Below are positions 1 through 9,812 of a DNA stretch of 64,000 nucleotides, in pieces. The translations under genes were made by a program, and so were the position numbers. Source of the stretch: Bimuria novae-zelandiae CBS 107.79 (lineage: Eukaryota > Ascomycota > Dothideomycetes > Pleosporales > Didymosphaeriaceae); contig ML976700.1 of the NCBI GenBank assembly GCA_010015655.1, forward strand, positions 62,001 to 126,000, read 5' to 3'. Position 1 is the first letter of the stretch, and each line of letters opens with the position of its first letter. The notes under the pieces are model-generated. The model was given only the letters and a program-made list of their open reading frames with translations, did not search any database and was not told the origin of the DNA.

Positions 1-3000
1 GTTATAAGAGCCTTATTAACTTAGCGCTTTGCCTTAATCTTGCGCACTTTAGCCATTACTTTACGCACTGTAGCGCCGCGGGCGGTAATAGATAGTAATA
101 GTGGTGATTTCTTTAATAGGCGAGGATATGCTCTAAAGACGAGAAGAGTTAAGATAAGTCTATTAGGACCTGCGGTGTTATTGATAGCCTTGATAGCCAT
201 CTGTAAGATATGTTCGGGAGTGGTTATGCGTCTAACGTCTGTAGAGATCACCCCATAAGCACGGTAGATAGGAGCATAATAGCGCTTAATCTTGCTAATT
301 AAATAATGTGCCTCCACCGGGACTTCCTTAACCTTAATTACAAGTAATATAGCGTTATTAATAAACTCGTTAGTAATAAAGTTCTTGCCAGCATCTATCT
401 TGATAACGTCGGGAGGACCGACGTACATGTTAATCCACATGGCGCGAAGGAGATTCCAAGTAGTGTTTGCCTAGATATTTAAATCGAGTAGCTTAAAAAG
501 CTGTGGCTTTATTAACTGCGTGGAGCACTGGTTTCTGATTAATATACATTATATCGATAATAACGCATGAGTTGAAGTCCATGTTATCGCGGATAGTAAA
601 GTGGAAACGGCCAGGTGCTTTGCTATAGATTTGACACTGGTGATAGTACTTATTAATGCGATTAATAATGTCCTTATTAATGTCTTTATAGCCTGCTTTG
701 CTGAGGATCTTGTGTAGTCGTCTAGTAGCAGGATGGCCAAAGCGTTGGTGAAGCTGGCGTAGCTTAGTCTTGGTTAAGTAGTGGACAACGGTCTCTTGTT
801 TATTAAGCAGGAGCTATGGATGTCCCTATTTGCGGACAATTAGGAATTCTTTACCACCTTGAACGAGCATATTGTTGACGTTGTTGAAGAAGATACCATG
901 ATAATCTATATTATTTAAGCAGAGCAGAAATGGTGTGTTAGTTAGTATTACTATAAAGGTAATCGTACTAAATAGCGTGCTAATATTAACGTCGCTAAGG
1001 GAGAAACACTCTAGATTATCTCTAAATTAGATTTAACAACGTTTTACGGTAGACTTATTAATAACTACGGATAGTTAGATAAGCTGCAGCGCCTTTACTT
1101 GTGTTTTTCTAGTAGTTAAGACACTGGCTATACTAGTGTTAGGCATAATGTCTTAAAAGATATCTACGCCGTAGCGTGAATTAAATAAGAAAAGTTAAGT
1201 ATCTTTATTTACTTTACTAGAGATATAAGGATTATTGCTTGTAATTGCATAAAGTGCGGTAGCGTTATTAAGGCTAGAGACGATGGCGTCGCCATTAATC
1301 TTGTCATAGGATGTAGTTAAGTAGACGTGGTTAGTAAAATATGCTTTAATATTATTATTACTGGCATTATTGTCGCTGCTGTCGCTGTCTTTAAGCTCTA
1401 TGCCTTTATGGCTGGCGAGAAACACTCCATAGCTCGGGGCATTAGGATTATCTTAAGCGTATTAGTAATAGCGTTGGCGATGCTCCATGCGCTCCTTCTT
1501 TAAGTGTTAAGTTGACTAGCACTTAGGCTGCTTATAGATAAAGTATGTCTTATTGCGGCGATTGCCTGAGTAGTTTAAATAATAGTTATTGTTAAATCGA
1601 TTGCCGCGCGATCCGCCTTAATCTTAATAGCGGCGGCTATAGTAATTATTATCTGATAATCCTGTAGCTTGTCGATTATTGCGGATATAGTAGCGGTTGG
1701 TGTAATACTGCTCATCTGTATCTCGTGATAGAAACTGGCTATTAGGATAATAGCTTAACCACATGCTAACTGCGTTGCGGAGATTTATAGCAACACCTTT
1801 AAATATAGTTGCTGGCTTTAAGCAAGCCATAGTAGTTGCTTTAATGCCACGACATGCGCTAAGGAGCTGTTACGTAAGCAAATGCTAATTATAGCTCTTA
1901 CCCTAGTTTTATAATAGTGCCTGATAGAGCATGTTTATCTTACTAATAACTATTTTAAGACACTCTATAGGGTCTTTCTTAGAGTTAGTAGTTATAACGC
2001 TCTTGAGCGTAGTGCTATGCCACTCCTAGAGGTATATCTAGTAAGCTTGTGTAGTGTTGAAGTACGTGCGTAGCTTGTCGAGCATTATATTATAAGTAAG
2101 CGTAAGCGCCTAGGGAGCAATATAATCGTAGTAATACTAAAGCGCTTGGCTAGTAAGCATAACAGAGAGTGCCATTTTATACTACTTATCCTTATTAATC
2201 CCAACCTTGGTGTAGAGGTCGTTAAACACCTTAATCTTCGTCTTAAGAATGTTATATTTATTACCTAAATACTTCTGCTCTGGCGTGTATAACTTGGCGA
2301 GGTTGGTAAGCAAATAAGAGTTGTTCTGCACAGGCGTAAATCTAGGTTATAATAATAATAATAATTCTCCACCTAGCGGAGCTCGCTGCTGCCACTATTA
2401 TTCTTTATTATCTATAATCTGGTAGCACTTGAAGCCTTCGTAGAGCCTTATAAGCTTAAGATGCTCGGCGGGCCATTTTAGGATAGCGGTCAATGTAAGG
2501 AGTTCTACAAATTAGTTAGGGAGACTATTACTGTTATCTTACTTAATATAGATACCTTGCTAGCGGAGGAGCTCTTTAAGTACTTTTTAGATACGCTTAT
2601 TAATGCTATTAAAGAGATCGCGGGTGAAGTTCTTAAAATACTCCTTAAACTTAAGTAGTAGAAATAGGTCAAATATATCATCTTCTTCCACCTGTATCAT
2701 CTAGTTAATAACTATAGTGTTGAGTTTGTCTATATTAACGGTGGCGTCGGCGATGTTAAAATCTTAATTAGTGTACTAGTCCTTATAGATTGTCTTGTCT
2801 AGGTACCACGAGCGGTCTTTTGTTTAGGTGTACTTCATGATGGCGTTTTGGATGTGGGCCTGTGATTGGCGTGATTGACGAGGGTTGGCGTGGTTGACGC
2901 AAATCTCCTTCCGAACTGAGCCTTGGTAGGGACAATCCAGGCGGAAAGATCCTTCAGATACGAGGCGCCGCTGATTCTGATGCAGGATAGCAGTGAGCTT

Positions 3001-3444
3001 GTCGTACCTGTACTTCGCACTAGCGATGCTGTATCCTGGGCCTTGGTAGGGGAGGAGGCATGCGCTAACCGCTTCTATCGCCAGAATACTCAGCCTGAAA
3101 CGTGCGCTGAGATTCCCTGTACACAGTATATCTTGCCGATCTGTGGTGTAGCAACCACTGATCAGTGTTAATATGGCAATAGGCTGTTGGATCAAGACTT
3201 CGTTGCAACGATGTGGTGTGGATAGTAGTAATTTAATTAATTGATTGTGGTGGGCTGCTGTGAGAGGTATTTATCAAGCGTGGTTTGTTCCCTGCTAGCC
3301 CGATCAGGACTAGCGCAACAAACCACAGGCAAACTGCGCAACAAGCCGCAGGCAAACTGCGCAACAAGCCGCAGGCAAACTGCATGGCGGTGAAAGCCGT
3401 AGCAGTGTTGCGCAGGTTTGATACCAACACTATCTAAGGTTACA
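1..3444 (-). mobile_element. RIP-degraded Ty1/Copia retrotransposon, 5' part, truncated by window edge
   Basis: Read on the minus strand, translation fragments follow Copia order. A Gag-like start (MKYT) lies near 2838, a protease-like stretch lies around 1200-1150, an HxxFGHP pre-integrase stretch lies near 760-700, and the integrase core lies from about 560 to 21. The 440-21 fragment holds the second catalytic Asp in a DAGKNF-type motif and a VEAHYLISKIKRYYAP segment typical of fungal Copia integrases. Reverse transcriptase and RNase H would lie left of position 1. Stops repeatedly replace expected Trp and Gln codons, and the coding part is rich in TpA while CpG survives, as expected from repeat-induced point mutation. 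The right edge is placed at 3444, where the minus strand begins TGTAACCTTAG, a plausible LTR start. The inner end of that LTR and the primer site could not be fixed. The leader (about 2840-3420) is much less AT-rich than the coding part. The element is non-functional. Confidence 0.8.
3316..3384. repeat. Three 23-bp tandem units in the presumed Copia LTR
   Basis: Units lie at 3316-3338, 3339-3361 and 3362-3384. The second and third differ only in the last base; the first differs from them by G-to-A changes. They sit inside the presumed LTR of the Copia element and may be part of its promoter or enhancer region. Confidence 0.85.
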
Positions 3445-4423
3445 TTAGGATTAGGGTTATAGTAGTATAGGTAATAGTATTAGTAAGATTACTATTAGTA
3501 TTAATGTTAACATTAATATTAATATTAAAAGGCGCGTAGTAACGCACTTAGTTACTATTAATTACTATTATATTTAGTAACGTATAAGAGTAGCTTTTTT
3601 ATTTAAATAGTAATATAGGCATCAGTGCTCGCAGTGTAGCTATTACTATATAAATAATTTAAGTCTTTTTACTTTCATTTTTATTCTTCTATAAATATTC
3701 TCCTTAAAAGTAGCCTTATTTTTTTTATATTCTAGGCATGCTTTCTCAACGAAGCGTCGCTTTTATTCGTAATTAAATAATCTGTTGTTATAGCCCTTTA
3801 ACTATTATTTAGGTATATAATCTTATCGTTCTTTTTCCTAAACTTTATTAAATAATAATATCTTTATCCTTGTCCCTGCGTTCTTTACGGGTTTTGTAGG
3901 TATTAGCCTGTTAACTAAACACTAGTTTTTTTTAATTCTTTCTTCTTACGTTGCTATTTGTAAAGTTGCCCTGCGCTTCCTCGTGTTCCCTCTGCACCGT
4001 ACCCACGCAGACCGCCACCTCGTCGGTGTCGTTGTCTGGTGTCTTTGGCCTTGAGGCTCCTGGGATCGTAACAGCACGGGCCTCTCAACAACTCTGGCTT
4101 ACCTCCGGTGCTTCACTTGCCCCGAAGTAGCCTCAACAACGGGAGCTCCAGAACGCAAGATTTTGCAAAAAGAATATCTCTAGTCATACATGCTCCACGT
4201 TGGAATGGGTCCTTTTTCCGCGATCCATGATGGCGTACGAGAATTACTACCGTCGACAGTAGCAGATAGAGAGCACGATGATCTGTCCGACGGGAAAGAG
4301 GTAGCGAAGCACGCCAACCCTGCCTAGGAAGGTGCATCCGTTCAACGTCATCCACATAAGTACGTCGACATCCGACAAAGGGTCGCAGCAACGAGGCAAA
4401 GTGATAAATCCGTACAACTCAAC
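3445..4423. other. Intergenic: AT-rich tract, then upstream region of the M20 gene
   Basis: No gene seen. From 3445 to about 3960 the sequence is strongly AT-rich with many TAATA/TTAAT runs, like the mutated Copia body. After about 3960 composition changes abruptly to that of the neighbouring genes. Confidence 0.7.
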
Positions 4424-5692
4424 ATGGTCTCCTCCATATCCGAACTGCTCGCCTCCAAACCCCTCGACCTCGTGCCTTACGAGGAACTCTACAAACAATA
4501 CCATGCCCACCCCGAACTATCCAATCAAGAGAAGGAGACCGTAGCAACCACAGCGCAGCACCTCTCCAAACTCGCCGACCTCAAGATCACCACCAACATA
4601 GGCGGGCATGGCCTCGCAGGCGTCTTCCACAACGGGGACGGTCCCAAAGTGCTTCTCCGCGCGGACATGGACGCGCTGCCCGTGAAGGAATTGACCAATC
4701 TCCCGTATGCGAGCACAGCAACGCAAGTCAGCGCGAGGACAGGCGAGGAGGTCCCCGTGATGCACGCATGCGGCCACGACATGCACATCACGTGTCTTCT
4801 CGCGGCGGCAGCGCACCTCTCGGCGCTGCGCGCCTCCTGGTCCGGCACGCTCATCGTGCTCTTCCAGCCCGCCGAGGAGCGCGGGACAGGCGCGCAGGCC
4901 ATGGTCTCCGACGGGCTTTACTCCAAGATTCCGGTGCCGGACTACGTGCTAGGACAGCACGTCATGGCGCTGCCAGCCGGGCGGCTCGGCAGCCGAAACG
5001 GCACGATCATGGCGGCGGCGGATAGTTTTAAAGTGACTGTGTTCGGGCGGGGCGGGCACGGGAGTATGCCGCACCGCACGATTGATCCGGTGATGATGGC
5101 GAGTAATATCGCAGTGAGGTTGCAGAATATCGTGAGTAGGGAGACGGATCCGAGTGATATGGCGGTAGTAACAGTGGGGTATTTGAAAGGGGGGCATACG
5201 GAGAATATCATTGTGGATCAGGCGGAGTTGGGGATTGATATCCGGACGATAAATGAGGAAACGAGGGAGAGGGTTATTAAGAGTATTAAGCGGATTGTGC
5301 ACGCGGAGTACATTGCCTCTGGTGCAGAGAAAGAACCGACGATTGAGGAGACGAGATTTTTTCCGCAGACGTATAATGATGAAGGTATGGAGGGGAAGCT
5401 GGCGAGCAGCTTCGGGAACTACTTTGGAGATAAGTTCGACCCGCAGATCGATCGATCGAACGCGAGCGAGGACGTGTCAATTCTGGCGAGCAGTCAGGGC
5501 AAGCCGAGTCTGTTCTGGTTCTTTGGGGGCGTTGATCCGGAAGTTTGGGCACAGAAGGAGAAGGAAGGGCGGTTATTCGAGGATATCCCGCAGAACCATT
5601 CGAGCTACTTCGCACCAGTTATACAGCCGACGATGAAGGTTGGGGTCGACGCTCTTTGTGTGGCTGCCTTGACTTTTTTGAACAGAAAGTAA
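4424..5692 (+). CDS. M20-family amidohydrolase (aminoacylase / IAA-amino-acid hydrolase type)
   Basis: This 422-residue, single-exon protein is predicted to be a zinc-dependent hydrolase that cleaves N-acyl amino acids or similar amides. Seen: RADMDALPV at residues 79-87, the metal-binding HACGHDMH at 114-121, and FQPAEERGTGA at 147-157 with the catalytic Glu. These are the hallmark motifs of peptidase family M20D. A second conserved GRGGHGSMPH stretch near residues 205-215 belongs to the dimerisation domain. Length is normal for the family. The start is the first ATG of the frame, with no signal peptide, so a cytosolic enzyme is likely. The exact substrate cannot be told from the sequence. 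The 5' half has high GC3 and the 3' half much lower, a shift seen within this one frame. Confidence 0.9.
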   Translation: MVSSISELLASKPLDLVPYEELYKQYHAHPELSNQEKETVATTAQHLSKLADLKITTNIGGHGLAGVFHNGDGPKVLLRADMDALPVKELTNLPYASTATQVSARTGEEVPVMHACGHDMHITCLLAAAAHLSALRASWSGTLIVLFQPAEERGTGAQAMVSDGLYSKIPVPDYVLGQHVMALPAGRLGSRNGTIMAAADSFKVTVFGRGGHGSMPHRTIDPVMMASNIAVRLQNIVSRETDPSDMAVVTVGYLKGGHTENIIVDQAELGIDIRTINEETRERVIKSIKRIVHAEYIASGAEKEPTIEETRFFPQTYNDEGMEGKLASSFGNYFGDKFDPQIDRSNASEDVSILASSQGKPSLFWFFGGVDPEVWAQKEKEGRLFEDIPQNHSSYFAPVIQPTMKVGVDALCVAALTFLNRK

Positions 5693-5882
5693 ATGCCCCC
5701 AAATAAGAGGGAGCTCTCAACGTCTCTGAGCAAATACTAGAACGATTGTGCTCTCTACAACCCATGGTTGAACAAAGCCCGAGTGAACGCGAGGCTTAAA
5801 AAATCGTCTCATTGTAAACACCCCATTCGCCTACACCCTGCACAACAACATGCGCCATGTACAGTTCCCCTACTTCTATAAT

Positions 5883-7122
5883 CTACAAGGTCACAAATCC
5901 CAACTCAACAACCCACCCCACAACCAAGCGCGCATGCTCCAGCATATGCGCAAAGTCCAACCGATCAAGCGTATCCGACGCGGTATGAATATACGGGTTC
6001 TCATACGCCATCTCGCTCTCGTAAATCATAGCGCTCGGGAACCCAACGCGGTTCGCGCTCGCGTGATCACTGCACGCATACCCGCACCTGTCGTCCACAT
6101 ACGCGGTGGTCGTGTACGCGGTAATCACGCGCTTGGTGAAGGTCGTCAGCGATGCGGAAACGTTGTCGGTGATGACACCGAACTTGGGGGTCAGACCGCG
6201 CGAGGTATAGCCCGCGGTGTAGCCCGTCATGTCCTGGTTGAGCATGGCGAGGATGTTGCGCGCGGAGGAGTACGAGTTGAAGATTTCCTGGGAGCCGAGG
6301 AGGCCGGCTTCTTCGCCGGCGTACCAGTGGAACTCGATGGTTTGGGCGGCGCCGCCGCTCGCGATGGTGGTGTTGGTTAATAGCGTGCGGAAGGCTTCGA
6401 GGATGGTTGTGCTGCCGGAGCCGTTGTCGTCTGGAATACCCGACCATGCGTTAGCACTGTTCTGTATCTATTTGAATAGACCAAGAGGATGTGATGCTTA
6501 CCCGCGCCCGGCGCCCGTCCGCTCGTCGGACTTGCCCCGTTCACACTGTCCAAATGCGCACCCACCACAATCGTCTTCGTGCTCTTCCCCGGAATCGTCG
6601 CAATAATGCTATTCTGCGTCCACGAGTGCGTGTACGCCTTCACAGTCGCCTTCGACCCGGCCGGGATGTAGCTCTGCACCTTGGACAGCAGCCAGTCCGA
6701 TGACTGCTTCCCCGTCGTCGCCCGATAGTACCGGTTATTGTACGTGCTGAACGTCTGCAGGTTCGACTGGATGTTAGCGCTGCTGAGCTTAGCGTTGAGC
6801 GCGCGGACAGATGTGCCTTGCGTGAGGGTGCTGGGGTACGTGACGGCCTGGCGCTTTTGGATGGAGGAGGTGAAGTCTGGCCAATAGGTTACGTCGAAGA
6901 AGCTTTTTCCTTCCTACAGACGCTCGATATTAGCAGGGAATCGGTGGATTTGGGAGAGGGTGGATTTACGGCTTTGAGAGCAAACTTCTCGGCTTCGGTG
7001 ACCTGGCGGCGCTCGCCGCCTTCGAGCTCGATGGTAAACAGCTCCTTGACTTCTTTCGTCGTCGAAGCTGGGAGCGCGAGCGCACTCGCCGCGAAAGCGA
7101 CAATCAAGTGAGCGTACCGCAT
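5883..7122 (-). CDS. LAP1: Secreted M28 leucine aminopeptidase (LAP1-like)
   Basis: Three exons, 7122-6970, 6913-6502 and 6430-5883, give 370 residues. Introns 6914-6969 and 6431-6501 have GTAAAT and GTAAGC donors and CTAAT/CTAAC branch sites. The product starts with a signal peptide (residues 1 to about 17), followed by a propeptide and an M28 zinc-peptidase domain. The first zinc His is in GAHLDS (about 170), the bridging Asp in DDNGSGS (189-195, formed across the second splice), and Glu residues in GEEAGLLGS (about 227). [10 protein letters not shown] carries the conserved disulfide and a Cys-Ser-Asp-His segment. Fungal LAP1 proteins are about 380 residues, so length fits. The expected role is removal of N-terminal residues from peptides outside the cell, for nutrition. 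A TATAAGA box on the minus strand lies about 95 bp before the ATG. Confidence 0.93.
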
Positions 7123-7719
7123 GACTTGAATCTTTCCACAATTTTCTAAATATCAAAGTAGAATTAAAGACAGCCCGATGTCTTTGGACTGGTCCAATCT
7201 GACTTGCGACTCCTCTTATACTATTGAAAAGACACATAAATTGTAACAAACAAATCCTCACCCGTCGCTACACAATCTCCCTCGTGTCGCCATCGCACAA
7301 AACAGGAAGAAGCCAAGGAATATATAGTACCCAAAGTCTTAAGTCCTTCCAGAAACACGTCGCGCTCCCGGCCTCGCGTCGCGCGGGAGATCTTCATATA
7401 GCCGAGCGCATGCCCGAAGTGCGCGTGTAAACGCATGCAGACGCACGGATTGGGTAGGTGCGTAATGAGGCGATTGACGTGTATGTGGGTACGGGAGCGG
7501 TGGTGCTGATGATAAGAATGGATGTTAAGGAACTTCCGGATTGGGATGGCGTCGGTAGAGGTGAAACAGTAAGCGTGGTGGAGGATGGCACGTGCGAGTT
7601 CAAAATGCACCGCTGGTCAAATAATACCGTCTCTGAATTGTGGTTCTTTGGTTTGACATGCCCTGAATAGAAGTCTATGTAAACTGTTATACACAGGTCT
7701 ATGTACACATACACTCACT
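7123..7719. other. Intergenic between LAP1 start and aminotransferase stop
   Basis: Promoter and 5' leader of the minus-strand aminopeptidase, with the downstream region of the minus-strand aminotransferase 3' of it. No further gene seen. Confidence 0.6.
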
Positions 7720-8982
7720 TTATGCCTTGCCAATCTCGACGAGCGACTCTTTCAGCGCGGAAATGGCTTTCGTAAGATCGTCACGGTTCGGGTCCGTTAC
7801 ACTGACGCCCATGTGTCCTAACCGAATGTACTTGGACGCGATCTCCTTGTGCAGTCCACCGGCGAAGACGACACCCTTCTTCAAGAGGCTGGGAATGACA
7901 TCGGGAGGCGTTGTGCCTTCGGGCAGATAAATCGCCGTCATGGTGTTGGCCTGGTTCTCAGGCTTCGCGGCGAGCTGCTTCAGGCCGAGGTCGGCGACGG
8001 CCTTCTTGATCTTCTGGGAAGCGGCCTTGTGGTCGGCGAAGCGCTGCTCGAGCGGCCGCGAGAGGATCTGCTTCAGAGCTGTGTCGAGGGCGTGGATGAG
8101 CTGTGGTGATGGAGTGGCGAAGTAGGAGGCCTTCTTTGCCTCATAGTTTTGCATGACTGGAGCACTTGTCAGCGTGCTTTCATTGTAACCTTGGAAACTG
8201 GGGTGCGTTCAACTTACTCGGTAGCCAGTTCTTCCATGAACCAAAGTAGGAAGTGGGCCTGGTCTTCCTGGTTTTGAACACTTCAATCGCACGGCCGGAA
8301 GCCATAAGCACACTGAGACCGGCTGGGCATCCAATGGCCTTCTGTGTAGCCGTGAGGACGACATCGAGCTTCCACTCGTCGAACTTGATTTCCTCGCCAC
8401 CGACACTGCACACGCCATCCACCACCACCAAAGTGTCCGGGCTGACCCTGTGCACAAGCTCGCTGAGCGCCTGGATTTCGCTGAGCACACCCGTGCTCGT
8501 ATCGACGTGTGTGACTGTCACGATCTTGTACTTCTTTTCCTTTAGCGCCTTCTCAACCTCGTCGAGCTGTGGTCGGTCGCCAATGGGCGCCTTGAGCTGT
8601 GTCGCCTTTACGCCGTATGTTTCGAAGCAGTCTGCGAATGAGTCTGCAAAGTATCCGGTGTGTAGGATGAGGACCTCCTCGTCGGGCTCTGCGAGGTTCG
8701 CAGCGACTTGATCCCAGCCGAGTGTGCCAGAGCCGCTTATGACGAAGGGTTGCGAGGTGGGGTCGGTGGTTTGAAAGAGCTTGCGCAGGTTTGATAGGAC
8801 GTCGCCGAAGGTGTTGACGAATGGCTGGCCAACGTGCGATTCACTATGGGTGTTAGTACTTGTTAAAATAGTACTGGTAAACGTGTAGCATACCTGTAGT
8901 GGCTCATCGACTGCAGGACAGCATCGTCAAACTCAATTGGGCCTGGGATAAGCAGGGCGGGATGTGGCGGCTGGCTAGACAT
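7720..8982 (-). CDS. AGX1: Class V aminotransferase, alanine:glyoxylate / serine:pyruvate type
   Basis: Exons 8982-8894, 8843-8218 and 8156-7720 give 383 residues, close to yeast Agx1. Introns 8844-8893 (GTATGC donor) and 8157-8217 (GTAAGT) both keep the frame. The fold-type I PLP enzyme starts with LIPGPIEF, has SGSGTLGWD for phosphate binding, VVDGVCSVGG with the PLP-interacting Asp (about 172), and TATQKAIGCP with the Schiff-base Lys at about 198. The predicted reaction is alanine plus glyoxylate to pyruvate plus glycine, with other amino donors possible. I chose the ATG at 8982 because MSSQPPHPALLIPGP aligns with family N-termini. The frame stays open upstream to 9744 with an Arg/Ser-rich, presequence-like stretch; see findings. 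There is no PTS1 at the C-terminus. Confidence 0.9.
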
Positions 8983-9812
8983 CTTCTTTGGTACTTGTTT
9001 TTCCTTTTCAATTACTTTCTCAGGCTCTGGGGGTATTTGTTCCTTAATGATGTTCCCTTGATCGTCCTCAAAATGCGCGCTTCTTTCTGTGGAGAAGGGA
9101 GTGTTCAATTCGAGAAAGGGTTTGGAGTCGAGGTGTCCTGAGAACAGGTTCAGACGGGAGGTTGGGCGTGAGGGCGCCACGGTGACGAAAGCGGGGATAA
9201 AGGTACGGGAATGCTTGGTGGGTGAGGGGTAGAGACGGGAATTCAAGGCTCCCAGGAGACGACGCGGGGCAGCCAGCTTGACGGAGAATGTTCGGAGTCG
9301 GGCGAAATACGATAGGTCAGAATGTATGATTGCTGTAGAAATGCACCCAGTATGCGGTTGCGATGGGGCGAATGCGGCTAATTGTTTGTTAGTGCTGGAG
9401 AAATGGTCTATGAGGTTTTTTTGTAAAAAAGCACTGTGCTTTCCCGCGGGAAGTTGGCAACTTAGGTCGAGAGCCGTGTCTACCACCCGTCTGATGTGAC
9501 GCGGGCTTTTCCTCGTAGCGCAATGCACTTTCAAATGCCGTCCTTTAAAATTTGAGGGCAAACAGTGGGGCTCCGCAGGACGTCCGAGTGCTGGTTCAGC
9601 GATCGCGGAGAAAACAGCACGTGACTGTTGCATGCCCGGGCCCGCAGAATGCGACGTGCTGTGATTGGCTGGCCCTGTGTTTACGATCCACAGGGGTGTA
9701 AACATCGGACACCCAGCATCAACAACCCTCGACAACCGCCTCATCCCAGCATCACAGTCGCTGCAGCATCATACTTCAGAATAGCAATAGCTCTGCATTG
9801 AATACACCCAGT
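8983..9812. other. Divergent intergenic region with open leader upstream of the aminotransferase
   Basis: Shared upstream region of the minus-strand aminotransferase and the plus-strand repeat protein. On the minus strand the aminotransferase frame is open from 9744 to 8983. The part from about 9330 to 8983 encodes a basic, Ser-rich, acid-poor segment followed by a charged linker. No other gene recognised. Confidence 0.5.

Noticed and set aside
21..440. Integrase fragment as a functional gene
   Set aside because: Part of a stop-ridden Copia element; the open stretch is a chance survivor.
3430..3475. Telomere-like TTAGGATTAGGGTTA
   Set aside because: Only about two imperfect units; not a telomeric tract and explained by AT-rich flank.
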